Shown: one piece after another, positions 52,853 to 62,002 of the stretch | How the letters are laid out: each line of letters starts with the position of its first letter | Numbering within the stretch: the first letter of the stretch is position 1 | Source of the DNA: Micromonospora_G sp044458865 | Lineage (GTDB): Bacteria; Actinomycetota; Actinomycetes; Mycobacteriales; Micromonosporaceae | Direction of reading: 5' to 3' | DNA length: 64,000 nucleotides | Assembly (NCBI RefSeq): GCF_044458865.1 | Contig: NZ_JBITIH010000003.1 | Coordinates: 186,001 to 250,000 of the forward strand | Translations under genes and position numbers: made by a program | The notes under the pieces: model-generated | Databases searched by the model: none | What the model saw: only the letters and a program-made list of their open reading frames with translations | What the model was told of the DNA's origin: nothing

Positions 52853-54571
52853 ATGAGCGATCAAATCGAAGAAGAAATGGCTGGCCAAGCATTGGCCGCC
52901 GACGCACCGGTGCGCCCCGAGGCCCCGACCTTCGCGGACCTGGGCGCACGTCAGGAGACCGTGGAGGCGCTTGCCGCTGTCGGTATCGTCCGCGCCTTCG
53001 CGATCCAGGAGTACGCACTGCCGATCGCGCTGCGCGGCACCGACCTGATCGGACAGGCGCCGACCGGCACCGGCAAGACCCTCGGATTCGGCGTACCGCT
53101 GTTGGAGCGGGTCACCGCGCCGGGCGAGGGCAGTGACGGAATCCCGCAGGCACTGGTTGTCGTACCGACCCGGGAACTGGGTCTACAGGTGGCGAAGGAC
53201 ATCGCCGCCGCCGGCAAGACGCGTGGCGTACGGGTGCTACCGATCTACGGTGGCGTCGCGTACGAGCCGCAGGTGGACGCGCTGCGCAAGGGCGTGGAGA
53301 TCCTGGTCGGTACGCCCGGCCGGCTGATGGATCTGGCGAAGCAGAAGCACCTGCGCCTGGACGGCGTACGCGCACTGGTCCTCGACGAGGCCGACCGGAT
53401 GCTCGACCTGGGCTTCCTCGACGACGTCGAGAAGATCCTGGCGATGCTGCCGGAGAAGCGGCAGACGATGCTCTTCTCGGCCACCATGCCCGATCCGATC
53501 GTCACGCTGGCCCGGCGCTTCCTGCGCCAACCGGTGACGATCCACGCCGGCCACACCGCCGAGACCGGACCGTCGCCGCTGACCCGGCAGTTGGTCTACC
53601 GCACGCACTCGATGAACAAGGTCGAGATCGTCGCCCGGATTCTCCAGGCCGACGGGCGTGGCCTGACGATGATCTTCACCCGGACCAAGCGGGCCGCCGA
53701 CCGGGTCGCCGAGGATCTCGACTTCCGCGGGTTCGCCGTGGCCGCCGTACACGGCGACCTCGGGCAGGGTGCCCGGGAACGGGCGCTCCGCGCGTTCCGT
53801 ACCGGAAAGATCGACATCCTGGTCGCCACCGACGTGGCGGCGCGCGGGCTCGACGTGACCGGCGTGACCCACGTGATCAACTACGACTGCCCGGAAGATC
53901 AGGACACGTACACGCACCGGATCGGTCGTACCGGCCGCGCCGGCGCCACCGGCGTCGCGGTCACCTTCGTCGACTGGGACGACATGCCCCGGTGGCGGAT
54001 CATCGACAAGACCCTCGGGCTGGAAATGCCGGAGCCGCCGGAGACGTACCACACCTCCGCGCACCTCTACACCGACCTGGACATCCCGACGGACATCTCG
54101 GGCACGTTGCCGAGCGCCGAACGGACCCGCGCGGGCCTCTCCGCCGAGGTCGAGGAAGATCTCGGCGGCCGGTCCCGGAGCACCCGGCGCCCCGAGAGCC
54201 GCGACAGCCGCGACAGCGGTGCCCGGGGCGGTCGTAGCCGTGGACGACGCGACGGCGGGAGCCGACCGGCCGCCGCCGACAACGACGCGGTGGTGGAGAC
54301 GACCGACGAGGTCGTCCGGACCAGTACCCGGCAGCGGCGTCGGCGTCGCGCCGGTGAGGTCGTCGCCGGTGACGCCACCGCCGCCACGGTCTCGGTGACC
54401 ACCACCGAGGGCACTGCCCCGGCGGCCGAGGCCGGCGGCGACAGCACCGAGGGCACCGGCCGGACCCGTACCCGGCGGCGCCGCCGTGGTGGGCGTGGTA
54501 CCCGCGGCGCGGGCTCCGACGCCGGTACGACCGACACCGGCCCGACCGGCGCGGACAGCGCCACCGCCTGA
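52853..54571 (+). CDS. DEAD-box ATP-dependent RNA helicase
   Basis: A 572-residue RNA helicase. Motifs in order: Q motif (AIQEYALPIAL), I APTGTGKT, Ia PTRELGLQ, II LDEADRM, III SATMP, IV MIFTRTK, V TDVAARGLD, VI HRIGRTGRAG. The last ~180 residues are a disordered Arg/Gly/Thr-rich tail (RGGRSRGRRDGG; RTRTRRRRRGG) suited to RNA binding. Probably active in ribosome assembly or mRNA turnover. A Met at residue 9 is a possible alternative start. Confidence 0.95.
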   Translation: MSDQIEEEMAGQALAADAPVRPEAPTFADLGARQETVEALAAVGIVRAFAIQEYALPIALRGTDLIGQAPTGTGKTLGFGVPLLERVTAPGEGSDGIPQALVVVPTRELGLQVAKDIAAAGKTRGVRVLPIYGGVAYEPQVDALRKGVEILVGTPGRLMDLAKQKHLRLDGVRALVLDEADRMLDLGFLDDVEKILAMLPEKRQTMLFSATMPDPIVTLARRFLRQPVTIHAGHTAETGPSPLTRQLVYRTHSMNKVEIVARILQADGRGLTMIFTRTKRAADRVAEDLDFRGFAVAAVHGDLGQGARERALRAFRTGKIDILVATDVAARGLDVTGVTHVINYDCPEDQDTYTHRIGRTGRAGATGVAVTFVDWDDMPRWRIIDKTLGLEMPEPPETYHTSAHLYTDLDIPTDISGTLPSAERTRAGLSAEVEEDLGGRSRSTRRPESRDSRDSGARGGRSRGRRDGGSRPAAADNDAVVETTDEVVRTSTRQRRRRRAGEVVAGDATAATVSVTTTEGTAPAAEAGGDSTEGTGRTRTRRRRRGGRGTRGAGSDAGTTDTGPTGADSATA

Positions 54572-54706
54572 CCCGGCACCGACGCTCCACCGACCCGGCT
54601 CCCGACACTCCGTCCCGGCTCCTGCCGGGTGGACCACCGGGGGCCGGGATCAGATACGCGCCGCCCGCCGCGACCGGGTGACCCTGTTGGAAGAGGCCAG
54701 GTAGCC

Positions 54707-55873
54707 GTGCCGGAACAACTCGAACTCGCCCTCGCCGAGGTGCGTGCGCTCCTGCTCGCCCCGGGGCTGACCCGGGCGGTGGCGGCCGGCCGTCGCCGGG
54801 GAGCGGCGCCGACCCTCGTACGCGCAGAGCTGCGACCGGTGACGTTGAAGGCCGGCGCCCGGTTGCAGATCGCGACGTTCGACGGCTCCCGCCCGTACAC
54901 CCGCAACGTCGCTCCCGGCCCCGAGTCGGACGCGGCGGTGGACGCCCTGCTGGCCGAGCCGTTCGGCAACTGGCACGTCGAGACGGCGACCACCACGGTG
55001 CAGGTACGGGTGACCAAGAAGGGCGACGCCCAGGTGCACCGGGCCGCCGCCGACCGTGCCCCGGCCCCGGCACCGGGACACGACCGGGCCAAGGACTACC
55101 TACTCGACCCCGGTGACCCACTCTTCGCCTCGGTCGGTGGCAGCGCGGCGAAGCGACGCCAGGTGGACGCGTTCCTGCGGGCGCTGGCCGCCACCCTGCC
55201 GGCCGAGCTGACCGGACCGTTGCGGGTGGTGGACCTCGGCTGCGGCAACGCGTACCTGACCTTCGCCGCCTACCGGTACCTCACCGGACGGGGTGTGGAC
55301 GTCGAGCTGGTCGGCGTCGACGTACGGGAGGACCAGCGGCGGCGGAACACCGAACTGGCCGAGGAACTGGGCTGCGCAGACCGGGTACGGTTCGTCGCCG
55401 GCACCATCCTGGACACGGTCGTCGAACCGGCACCGGATCTGGTGCTGGCGCTGCACGCCTGCGACACGGCGACCGACGAGGCGCTGGCCCGGGCGGTGCG
55501 TTGGAACGCCCGCTGGGTGCTCGCCGCGCCGTGCTGCCATCACGACCTGGCCCGGCAGTTGCGCAGCCAGCCGGCACCAGAGCCGTACGACCTGCTGACC
55601 CGTGAGGGCATCCTGCGGGAGCGGTTCGCCGACGTACTCACCGACGCGCTCCGGGCGGGGCTGCTGCGGCTGCGGGGTTACCGGGTCGAGGTGGTCGAGT
55701 TCGTCGACAGCCAGCACACCCCGCGCAACCTGTTGCTGCGGGCTCGTCGCACCGGCACCGAGCCGACCGCCCAGCAGCGGGCCGAATACCAGGGCCTGGT
55801 GGAACAGTGGCAGGTCACCCCGCATCTGCGCACCCTGCTGGACGAACCACATCGGTCGGTTTCGCCGGTCTGA
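54707..55873 (+). CDS. SAM-dependent methyltransferase, Methyltransf_32-like
   Basis: A 388-residue class I methyltransferase. Motif I is VVDLGCGNAYLTFAAYRYL, with the SAM acidic residue in VGVDVRE; further features are VLALHACDTATDEAL and the Cys-rich LAAPCCHHDLARQL typical of this family. The N-terminal ~150 residues are a separate alpha/beta part (RARLQIATFDGSRPYTRNV-like). The target is unknown; RNA has been suggested for relatives. GTG start with GAGG upstream; the frame is open 26 codons further. Confidence 0.87.
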   Translation: MPEQLELALAEVRALLLAPGLTRAVAAGRRRGAAPTLVRAELRPVTLKAGARLQIATFDGSRPYTRNVAPGPESDAAVDALLAEPFGNWHVETATTTVQVRVTKKGDAQVHRAAADRAPAPAPGHDRAKDYLLDPGDPLFASVGGSAAKRRQVDAFLRALAATLPAELTGPLRVVDLGCGNAYLTFAAYRYLTGRGVDVELVGVDVREDQRRRNTELAEELGCADRVRFVAGTILDTVVEPAPDLVLALHACDTATDEALARAVRWNARWVLAAPCCHHDLARQLRSQPAPEPYDLLTREGILRERFADVLTDALRAGLLRLRGYRVEVVEFVDSQHTPRNLLLRARRTGTEPTAQQRAEYQGLVEQWQVTPHLRTLLDEPHRSVSPV

Positions 55874-55891
55874 CGGCTCCCGGCGACGCGG

Positions 55892-56299
55892 TCAGTGGCG
55901 ACGGTCGCCGTTACTCTCGCCCGGCGTACGCCCGGACAGGGACGCGGCGTCGAAAGCGGTGCTGGGGAACGGTACGACGTTGCCGTTGCTCTCGGGCTCC
56001 GCGTTGCCTACGGCGGCAAACGCGTTCCAGGAGATGTCGACGAGCAGCCGTTTGAGTTCGGCGTGCCGGTCGGCCGCACTGCGTTGCAGGGCCATCCGGA
56101 CGCCGAGCAGCACCGCGACCAGGGTGGTGATGGTCGTCCCGGTGGCGGCAAGGATGTGCGGACCGCTCACCTCGGGCCTGGTGAAGACGAGGACCAGCAG
56201 CCAGGCCCAGAAACCGGCCGCGAAGACGATGGCCTTGACCACGAAGAACAGGCTGATCGCCCCGGGTCGGTGCGGAAGCGGTGGGGCCGGAGTAGCCAC
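55892..56299 (-). CDS. Small two-helix membrane protein
   Basis: A 135-residue protein with two hydrophobic segments (about 16-40 and 48-70), a helical charged part (LQRSAADRHAELKRLLVDIS) and a flexible tail. It resembles small actinobacterial membrane proteins without assigned role. GTG with AGAGGA upstream chosen; another GTG five codons earlier is possible. No operon partner visible. Confidence 0.6.
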   Translation of the reverse strand: MATPAPPLPHRPGAISLFFVVKAIVFAAGFWAWLLVLVFTRPEVSGPHILAATGTTITTLVAVLLGVRMALQRSAADRHAELKRLLVDISWNAFAAVGNAEPESNGNVVPFPSTAFDAASLSGRTPGESNGDRRH

Positions 56300-56758
56300 G
56301 TTGATCCTCTTCACTCGCCTCGGTACGGAAGCGCCACGGACGATGGACGTCGCCCGGTTGGCCCTGACCAAGCGGGTCGGGGTGCGACCGGGTCGGGTGC
56401 GACCGGCCGACCACGCGAGGGTCGAGCATAGTGGATTCGACTGATCACCGGCAGTGGTGACCACCAGGTCGGGGCGATCTCCCGTTGCCCCCCGCCCATC
56501 GGGAGATCGCAGGCGGGGATCCGTGATCGCGCCGCCGACCGAACCAACCTCCCGCCCGTTCCGGAATCCCGGCGGAGAGGGTGGCAACCAGCGGAAACGG
56601 CAGGACCGGCAGGATCGGCGGCGGTCCGACCGGCGGGATCTGCCATCCGGTCCCGGCCACGAGACTAGTCGATACCGCCTGGGTGGCGGAGCAGTCTTTT
56701 GCCACTACGCTCAGGGGGCAAAGGTGGTGCTCCAGCAGGAGAGGGCTGTCCACTGACA
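56300..56758. other. Divergent intergenic region with a hairpin
   Basis: About 460 bases between the divergent small membrane protein and the XRE-like gene. No supported gene; the region is rich in CCGGC/GGCGG motifs and holds one 11-bp hairpin listed separately. Promoters for both genes must lie here, but I see no convincing boxes. Confidence 0.5.
56474..56510. promoter_or_regulatory. Inverted repeat in a divergent region
   Basis: GCGATCTCCCG and CGGGAGATCGC form an 11-bp perfect stem with a 15-base loop. It follows no gene 3' end, so it is not an obvious terminator; it could be an operator for the XRE-like protein or part of a small RNA. Confidence 0.45.
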
Positions 56759-57208
56759 ATGGGTGCCGCATCGGACTCACCCCAGGCGGCATTCGCCCGC
56801 TTCGTACGTCGAGCCATCGACGACGCCAAGGACGAACGGGGTTGGAGCGTCACCGACCTGGCCGCCCATACCGGCGTCGGCAGGTCGACGGTCTTCCGTT
56901 GGCTGGCCGGGGACTGGCACGACTATCCGGAGCTGGCGAAGGTACGGGGCTTCTGCGCCGCGCTGGACGTACCGGTGACGGCGGCCTTCCGGGCGCTCGG
57001 CCTCCCGGACGGTGAGCCGGTGCCGGCGAGGCGCCCCGGTCGGCCCCCCTCCGGCGGCACCCGGAAGCGGGCCGACGACCAGGTCGACGCCGACCTGCGG
57101 GTGATCCTGACCCGGCTCGCCGACCCGACGGTGCCGGCGGACGAGAAGCAGCTCATCTGCGACCTGCTGCGTTACCTGGCCCAGCGCCCGGTGCGCAGGG
57201 CCGGCTGA
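56759..57208 (+). CDS. XRE-like helix-turn-helix regulator
   Basis: A 149-residue DNA-binding protein. An XRE/Cro-type helix-turn-helix lies at about 15-70 (DERGWSVTDLAAHTGVGRST, VFRWLAGDWHDYPELAKVRG), followed by a basic linker (RRPGRPPSGGTRKR) with an AT-hook-like GRPP and a helical C-terminus. Targets unknown. The start is uncertain because no ribosome site is close to the ATG; the frame stays open upstream. Confidence 0.8.
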   Translation: MGAASDSPQAAFARFVRRAIDDAKDERGWSVTDLAAHTGVGRSTVFRWLAGDWHDYPELAKVRGFCAALDVPVTAAFRALGLPDGEPVPARRPGRPPSGGTRKRADDQVDADLRVILTRLADPTVPADEKQLICDLLRYLAQRPVRRAG

Positions 57209-57227
57209 CGTCGGTCTCGCGCGCCGG

Positions 57228-58244
57228 TCAGGACACGGTCAGGGTGAACTCGGCGGTCCGGATCACCCCGGCGAGTTGGAAGTCGAAGAAGAGCCGGTAG
57301 CTGCCGGGGCTCGGTACGGCGAGCCAGAACTTGACCGCGCCGCCGACGAGTTGCTCCTCCGGGTGCACGTGGACGTACCCCAGGTCGCCGCCGCGCAGTG
57401 CGACCAGGTGCCCGTACGCGCCCAGGTAACGTTCGAGGTCGGTGACCGGGCTGCCGTTGGCGAAGACTCGGAACATCAGCGGGGCGGAGGCGCCCACCTG
57501 CGGCGTGCCCTCGTACGTGACGGTGAACTCGCCGACCGTCGCCTCCCGGGCCGCCGGTGGCAGCGCACGGGGCGCGTAGTCGCCGTTGACCACCAGGTCG
57601 ACGCCGAGCGTCACCGCGGTCTGTTTCCCGGTGGCGTCCGCCGCGGTGAAGTCGGCGTACGCCCGCCAGATTCCGGGGGTGGCCAGGGTCAGCGGCACGC
57701 TCCAGGTCCCGTCCGGGGCCATGGTCGGGTGCAGGTGCTGGTAACCGGAGAGGTCGCGGCGGGCCACGATCATGTGCAGCGGCTTGTCGTGGACGACCGT
57801 GAAGTTGGTGACCGGTTTCCGGTCGGCGCCGAGCACCTGGAACTGGAACGGCTGACTCTGGCCGGCCCGGAACGAGCTGGTCGCCGGCACCAGGGTGAAC
57901 CCGGCGGCGCTGAGCGAGAGTCCGCCCAGTTCGGTGCCGACCGGTGTGGTGCCGGTCGTGGTCGCGCCGGGGCCGTGCTCGTGCGGCGCGGTGCCGGGCG
58001 CGTGGGTGTGGTCGCTGCTGACGCCGGGCGCGCTGGCCGAGCCGCCGCTGTCGGTGTTCAGCCGGCCGAGTCCGAAGCCACCGATCAGGGCGAGGATCAG
58101 TCCTCCGACGATGAGGGCCATCCTGCCCCCGCCGGGCGCCGGTACGGGTGGCGCGTCCGCCTCCGCCAGTCTCGCGGACGACTCAGTCGTCTCCCCGGAC
58201 AGCTCGGACGACCCGGTCTCCTCCGGCGGCGACGTCACGGGCAT
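57228..58244 (-). CDS. His-rich membrane protein of a CsoR operon (copper-linked)
   Basis: A 338-residue single-pass protein: acidic cytoplasmic N-terminus, a membrane helix (about 42-60), a His-rich stretch (SSDHTHAPG, APHEHGPG), and two beta domains. Metal-friendly motifs are HDKPLHMIVARRDLSGYQHL and VHVHPEEQ. AGGAGA precedes the ATG, 11 bases after the csoR stop. Co-transcription with CsoR argues for copper binding or sensing outside the membrane; no transport or oxidase motif. Confidence 0.75.
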   Translation of the reverse strand: MPVTSPPEETGSSELSGETTESSARLAEADAPPVPAPGGGRMALIVGGLILALIGGFGLGRLNTDSGGSASAPGVSSDHTHAPGTAPHEHGPGATTTGTTPVGTELGGLSLSAAGFTLVPATSSFRAGQSQPFQFQVLGADRKPVTNFTVVHDKPLHMIVARRDLSGYQHLHPTMAPDGTWSVPLTLATPGIWRAYADFTAADATGKQTAVTLGVDLVVNGDYAPRALPPAAREATVGEFTVTYEGTPQVGASAPLMFRVFANGSPVTDLERYLGAYGHLVALRGGDLGYVHVHPEEQLVGGAVKFWLAVPSPGSYRLFFDFQLAGVIRTAEFTLTVS

Positions 58245-58255
58245 CTGCTGGTCTC

Positions 58256-58639
58256 CTATGAGCGTACGAGTCGGGCGATGGCGTCGGACGCCTCTTTCAC
58301 CTTCGCGGCCGGGTCGCCGCCGTCCCGGGCGGCGTCCATCACACAGTGCGCGATGTGCCCTTCGAGCAGGCCGACGGCGACCGCCTGGAGTGCCTTGGTA
58401 GCGGCCGAGATCTGGGTGAGGACGTCGATGCAGTACGTGTCCTCCTCCACCATCCGGTGCAGACCGCGTACCTGACCCTCGATCCGGCGAAGCCGACCGA
58501 GAAGCGCCTGCTTGTCCGATGCGTACCAATATGGACCATGTGGAGCGGCATCACCGGAGTGCGCGCCGGAGCCGGCAGCATCGGCACCGTCGCCGGAGAC
58601 GGTGCCGGGAGAAGGGTCGGCCGGCGACTGGTGGGTCAT
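58256..58639 (-). CDS. csoR: Copper-sensing repressor CsoR family
   Basis: A 127-residue metal-sensitive repressor. After ~35 flexible residues comes the CsoR core: KQALLGRLRRIEGQVRGLHR, then the ligand set Cys in EEDTYCIDVLTQ and His/Cys in LEGHIAHCVMD, the Cys-His-Cys Cu(I) site. Cu binding releases DNA. It shares an operon with the His-rich membrane protein and has a candidate operator just upstream of its ATG. Confidence 0.93.
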   Translation of the reverse strand: MTHQSPADPSPGTVSGDGADAAGSGAHSGDAAPHGPYWYASDKQALLGRLRRIEGQVRGLHRMVEEDTYCIDVLTQISAATKALQAVAVGLLEGHIAHCVMDAARDGGDPAAKVKEASDAIARLVRS

Positions 58640-58649
58640 GACGAGCAGG

Positions 58650-58666
58650 ATACCCCCCGGTCGTAT
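58650..58666. promoter_or_regulatory. Candidate CsoR operator
   Basis: The 17-bp pseudo-palindrome ATACCCCCCGGTCGTAT lies 11 bases before the csoR ATG. ATAC and GTAT half-sites around a G/C-rich centre resemble known CsoR operators. The right half departs from symmetry, so this is a prediction. Confidence 0.5.
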
Positions 58667-58724
58667 CCATGCCCATCTCGGTCGATGCCGTCGCCAACGT
58701 CGATGGTCGATCGTTGGACAGGTC

Positions 58725-59705
58725 GTGCCGACAACCGTCGTACCGCGCCGCACCGCGGCGTTCGCTGCCGGGGTGTCCGTCATGCTGGCGCTCGCCTCGG
58801 CGCCCGAACCCGCCGGTGCCGAGCCACCCGGCAAAACCGCCGAGCAGCAGCTCGCCGCCGCTGCCGAGCAGCTCGAAATCGTCATCGAGCAGTACAACGA
58901 CCTGCACGAGCAACTGGGCGAGACCCAGACCCGAGCGACCGCACTGGACCGCGAACTGGTCACGTTGACCGAGGCGCTCGCCGTCCACCGGGCAGAGGCG
59001 GCCCAGCTCGCCGCCCAGGCGTACCGGGGCCACGGCGGGCAACCACTCGCCGCCGTCTCCGCGCTGCTCACCGCGACCACCGACGACCTGCTCAACTCCC
59101 TGCTGATGCTGAACCGACTCAGCCGGGACCAGCGCCGGGTCATCGCACGGCTGGCCGACGCCCACGACCAGCTCACCGCCGCCCGGAGCGCGGCACGGAC
59201 CCTGGACACGCAGCAGCGCGCACAGGAGCGCCAACTCACCGCCCGCAAGCAGCACATCGAGCAGGAAATCCGCCAACTGGGCCGGCTGCGCGACGCTGCC
59301 GGCGAACGGGAGCCCACGGCGCCGCGTACCGCACCCCGCCCGCCCGACCTGGGCGACGGCGCCGCCGCGACGGCGGTCCGGTTCGCGTACGCGCAACTGG
59401 GCAAGCGCTACCAGTGGGGTGGCGAGGGCCCGGACGGGTACGACTGCTCCGGGCTGACCTCCGCCGCCTGGCGTACGGCCGGGGTGAAGCTGCCACACAA
59501 CGCCGCCCGACAGTGGCGGGCGGTGAAACGGATCAGCCGCGCCGAACGGCAACCCGGTGACCTGGTCTTCTACTACGCCGACATCCACCACGTCGGGATC
59601 TACGTCGGCGACGGATACATCATCCACGCACCGAGGGCGGGCAAGCCGGTCCAGCTCGACCGGGTCGAGTTCCAGCCGATCCACGGCTTCGGTCGCCCCG
59701 GCTGA
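58725..59705 (+). CDS. NlpC/P60 cell-wall hydrolase with coiled coil
   Basis: A 326-residue secreted peptidoglycan peptidase of RipA/RipC type. A signal peptide ends near APEPAGA; a long coiled coil (about 40-200: AEQLEIVIEQYNDLHEQLGE and later heptads) is followed by an NlpC/P60 domain (about 215-326). The catalytic Cys is in GYDCSGLTSAAW, the His in HHVGIYVGDGY, and the third residue probably in IIHAP. The GTG with GGACAGG upstream was chosen. Such proteins separate daughter cells. Confidence 0.92.
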   Translation: MPTTVVPRRTAAFAAGVSVMLALASAPEPAGAEPPGKTAEQQLAAAAEQLEIVIEQYNDLHEQLGETQTRATALDRELVTLTEALAVHRAEAAQLAAQAYRGHGGQPLAAVSALLTATTDDLLNSLLMLNRLSRDQRRVIARLADAHDQLTAARSAARTLDTQQRAQERQLTARKQHIEQEIRQLGRLRDAAGEREPTAPRTAPRPPDLGDGAAATAVRFAYAQLGKRYQWGGEGPDGYDCSGLTSAAWRTAGVKLPHNAARQWRAVKRISRAERQPGDLVFYYADIHHVGIYVGDGYIIHAPRAGKPVQLDRVEFQPIHGFGRPG

Positions 59706-59751
59706 CCCTGACCCTCCACAGGTGACGGTCACCTCGACGGCGACCGTCGAC

Positions 59752-61929
59752 TCAACCGGCGACCGCGAGCGCCAGCGGGAGCACGGCCGGCGCACCGGCA
59801 TGCCGCAGCAGGCGGGACACCATGGTCATGGTCCAGCCCGAGTCGACCACGTCGTCCACCAGCAGGACCGGACCGGCCAGCCCGGCGAGCGCGTCGGCCA
59901 GCGGGGCCGGTACGACAAAGGCGTCGTGCAGCGTCCGTACGCGTTGGGCGCTGTTGCCCCTCGGCCCACCGCCGGGCGCAGCGGCGTGCGCGGTCACCTC
60001 GCCGAGCAGCGGCAGCCGGCCGACGGTGGCGATCCGTTCGGCGAGGCTGCGCACGAGTCGTGGGCGGGTCCGGGAGCCGATCGCGACCACCGCGACCGGG
60101 CGGGCCGGCCACGGGTCCGCGCCGCGTGACCAGTCCCGGAGCAGTTCGACCATGGCCTCGGCCACGTCGTCGGGGATCGCCGCGTCGCCGGCCTCCGGTG
60201 CCACCAGCGCCCGCAGCCGACCACCCCAGCCGAGGTCGGAGAGGCGGCCGAGGGCCCGGCCGGGCAGCGCCTGCTCGCTCGGGCTGATCTTGCCGCGCAG
60301 CGGTACGCCGACCGCCTCCAACCCGGTCGGCCAGAGCTTCTTCGGTGCGAGGTCGACACCGGTACGGCCGAGCCACGCCTGCGCGGCGGCGAGGGCGGGG
60401 GCGGAGACGGCGGTGTCGTACTGGGTGCCGGCACAGTTGTCACACCGTCCACAGGGGACGGCCTCGGGGTCGTCCAGGCAGCGGCGGAGGAACTCCATCC
60501 GGCAGTCACCGGTGGCGGCGTACTCGCGCATCGCCTCCTGCTCGGCGGTCCGCGCCTGGGCCACCCGGCGCAGCCTGGCCTCGTCGTAGTGCCACGGCTC
60601 GCCGGTGGCGAGCCAACCGCCGCGCACCCGACGGACCGCGCCGTCCACGTCGAGGACCTTGAGCATCAGTTCAAGCCGGGTACGCCGCAGGTCGACGATC
60701 GGCTCCAGCGCGGGTGTGGAGAGTGGACGGTCCGGGAGCAGTGCCCGCAGGACCGAGCGGACCTGCTCCTCCGGCGGAAAGGCGAGCGAGGCGAAATAGC
60801 GCCAGATCGCCTGGTCCTCGACCCCGGGCAGGAGCAGCACCTCGGCGTGCTCGACGGCGCGACCGGCCCGGCCGACCTGCTGGTAGTAGGCGATCGGTGA
60901 CGACGGCGCGCCGAGGTGGGCCACGAAGCCGAGATCCGGCTTGTCGAAGCCCATGCCGAGCGCCGACGTCGCCACCAACGCCTTGATCTTGTTGTCGAGC
61001 AGGTCCTGCTCGGCGGCGCGGCGCTCCGCGTCGTCGGACTGGCCGGTGTAGGCGGCGACGGCGTAGCCCCGGGAGCGGAGGAACTCGGCCGTCTCGCCCG
61101 CCGCCGCGACAGTCAGGGTGTAAATGATCCCCGAGCCGGGAAGCTGGTCGAGGTGGTCGGCGAGCCAGCCGAGCCGGTGCGCGGCGCTGGGCAGGTCGAG
61201 TACGGCGAGCCGCAGCGAGGCCCGGTCCAGCGGGCCGCGCAGCACCAGCGCGTCTCCGACGTCCCCCTGGGCGTTGCCGGTGTTGAGCTGCTCGGCGACG
61301 TCGTCGGTGACCCGCTGGTTGGCGGTGGCGGTGGTGGCGAGCACCGGGGTCCGCTCGGGCAGGCCGGCGAGGAACGTACGCAGCCGCCGGTAGTCGGGGC
61401 GGAAGTCGTGCCCCCAGTCGGAGACGCAGTGCGCCTCGTCGACCACGAGCAGCCCGGTGGTAGCCGCGAGCCGGGGCAGGACGCTGTCCCGGAAGTCGGG
61501 GTTGTTCAGTCGTTCCGGGCTGATCAGGAGGACGTCGACCGTACCGGCCTGGATCTCGGCGGCGATCTCATCCCATTCGTCCAGGTTCGCGGAGTTGATC
61601 GTACGAGCCTGGATGCCCGCGCGAGCCGCCGCCTCCACCTGGTTGCGCATCAACGCCAACAGCGGCGACACGATCACGGTCGGCCCCGCCCCGCCGCCCT
61701 CCCCCGGGCCACCCTCCCCCGTGCTTCCGGCGCGGAGCAGCGCGGTGGCGACGAAGTAGACCGCGGACTTGCCCCACCCCGTGCGCTGCACACAGAGCAC
61801 CCGGCGATGGTCGACCACCAGCGCCTCGATTGCCCGCCACTGGTCCTCGCGCAGCCGGGCGCGCTCACCGGCGAGCCGGCGCAGCACCGCCTCGGCCCGT
61901 TCCCGTACCGCCATCCGATCGTCCGTCAC
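59752..61929 (-). CDS. RecQ-like DNA helicase fused to a phosphoribosyltransferase-like domain
   Basis: A 725-residue superfamily 2 helicase: motif I QRTGWGKSAVY, Ia SPLLALMRNQ, II VDEAHCVSDWGHDFRPDYRR, III ATTATAN, V LVATSALGMGFDKPDLGFV, VI YYQQVGRAGRA, and a zinc-binding set (CRMEF, C, CGRCDNC). After about residue 580 a second part ends in GPVLLVDDVVDSGWTMTMV, a PRPP-loop-like motif of phosphoribosyltransferases. DNA repair is likely; the role of the fused domain is unknown. Related fusions occur in actinobacteria. Confidence 0.88.
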   Translation of the reverse strand: MTDDRMAVRERAEAVLRRLAGERARLREDQWRAIEALVVDHRRVLCVQRTGWGKSAVYFVATALLRAGSTGEGGPGEGGGAGPTVIVSPLLALMRNQVEAAARAGIQARTINSANLDEWDEIAAEIQAGTVDVLLISPERLNNPDFRDSVLPRLAATTGLLVVDEAHCVSDWGHDFRPDYRRLRTFLAGLPERTPVLATTATANQRVTDDVAEQLNTGNAQGDVGDALVLRGPLDRASLRLAVLDLPSAAHRLGWLADHLDQLPGSGIIYTLTVAAAGETAEFLRSRGYAVAAYTGQSDDAERRAAEQDLLDNKIKALVATSALGMGFDKPDLGFVAHLGAPSSPIAYYQQVGRAGRAVEHAEVLLLPGVEDQAIWRYFASLAFPPEEQVRSVLRALLPDRPLSTPALEPIVDLRRTRLELMLKVLDVDGAVRRVRGGWLATGEPWHYDEARLRRVAQARTAEQEAMREYAATGDCRMEFLRRCLDDPEAVPCGRCDNCAGTQYDTAVSAPALAAAQAWLGRTGVDLAPKKLWPTGLEAVGVPLRGKISPSEQALPGRALGRLSDLGWGGRLRALVAPEAGDAAIPDDVAEAMVELLRDWSRGADPWPARPVAVVAIGSRTRPRLVRSLAERIATVGRLPLLGEVTAHAAAPGGGPRGNSAQRVRTLHDAFVVPAPLADALAGLAGPVLLVDDVVDSGWTMTMVSRLLRHAGAPAVLPLALAVAG

Positions 61930-62002
61930 CCGGCATTTCTACCAGCGCCGACGGACGTTTCCGGATCGACGGGCTGGGGCCCCGGGGGTGCGGGTGGAGG
62001 GG

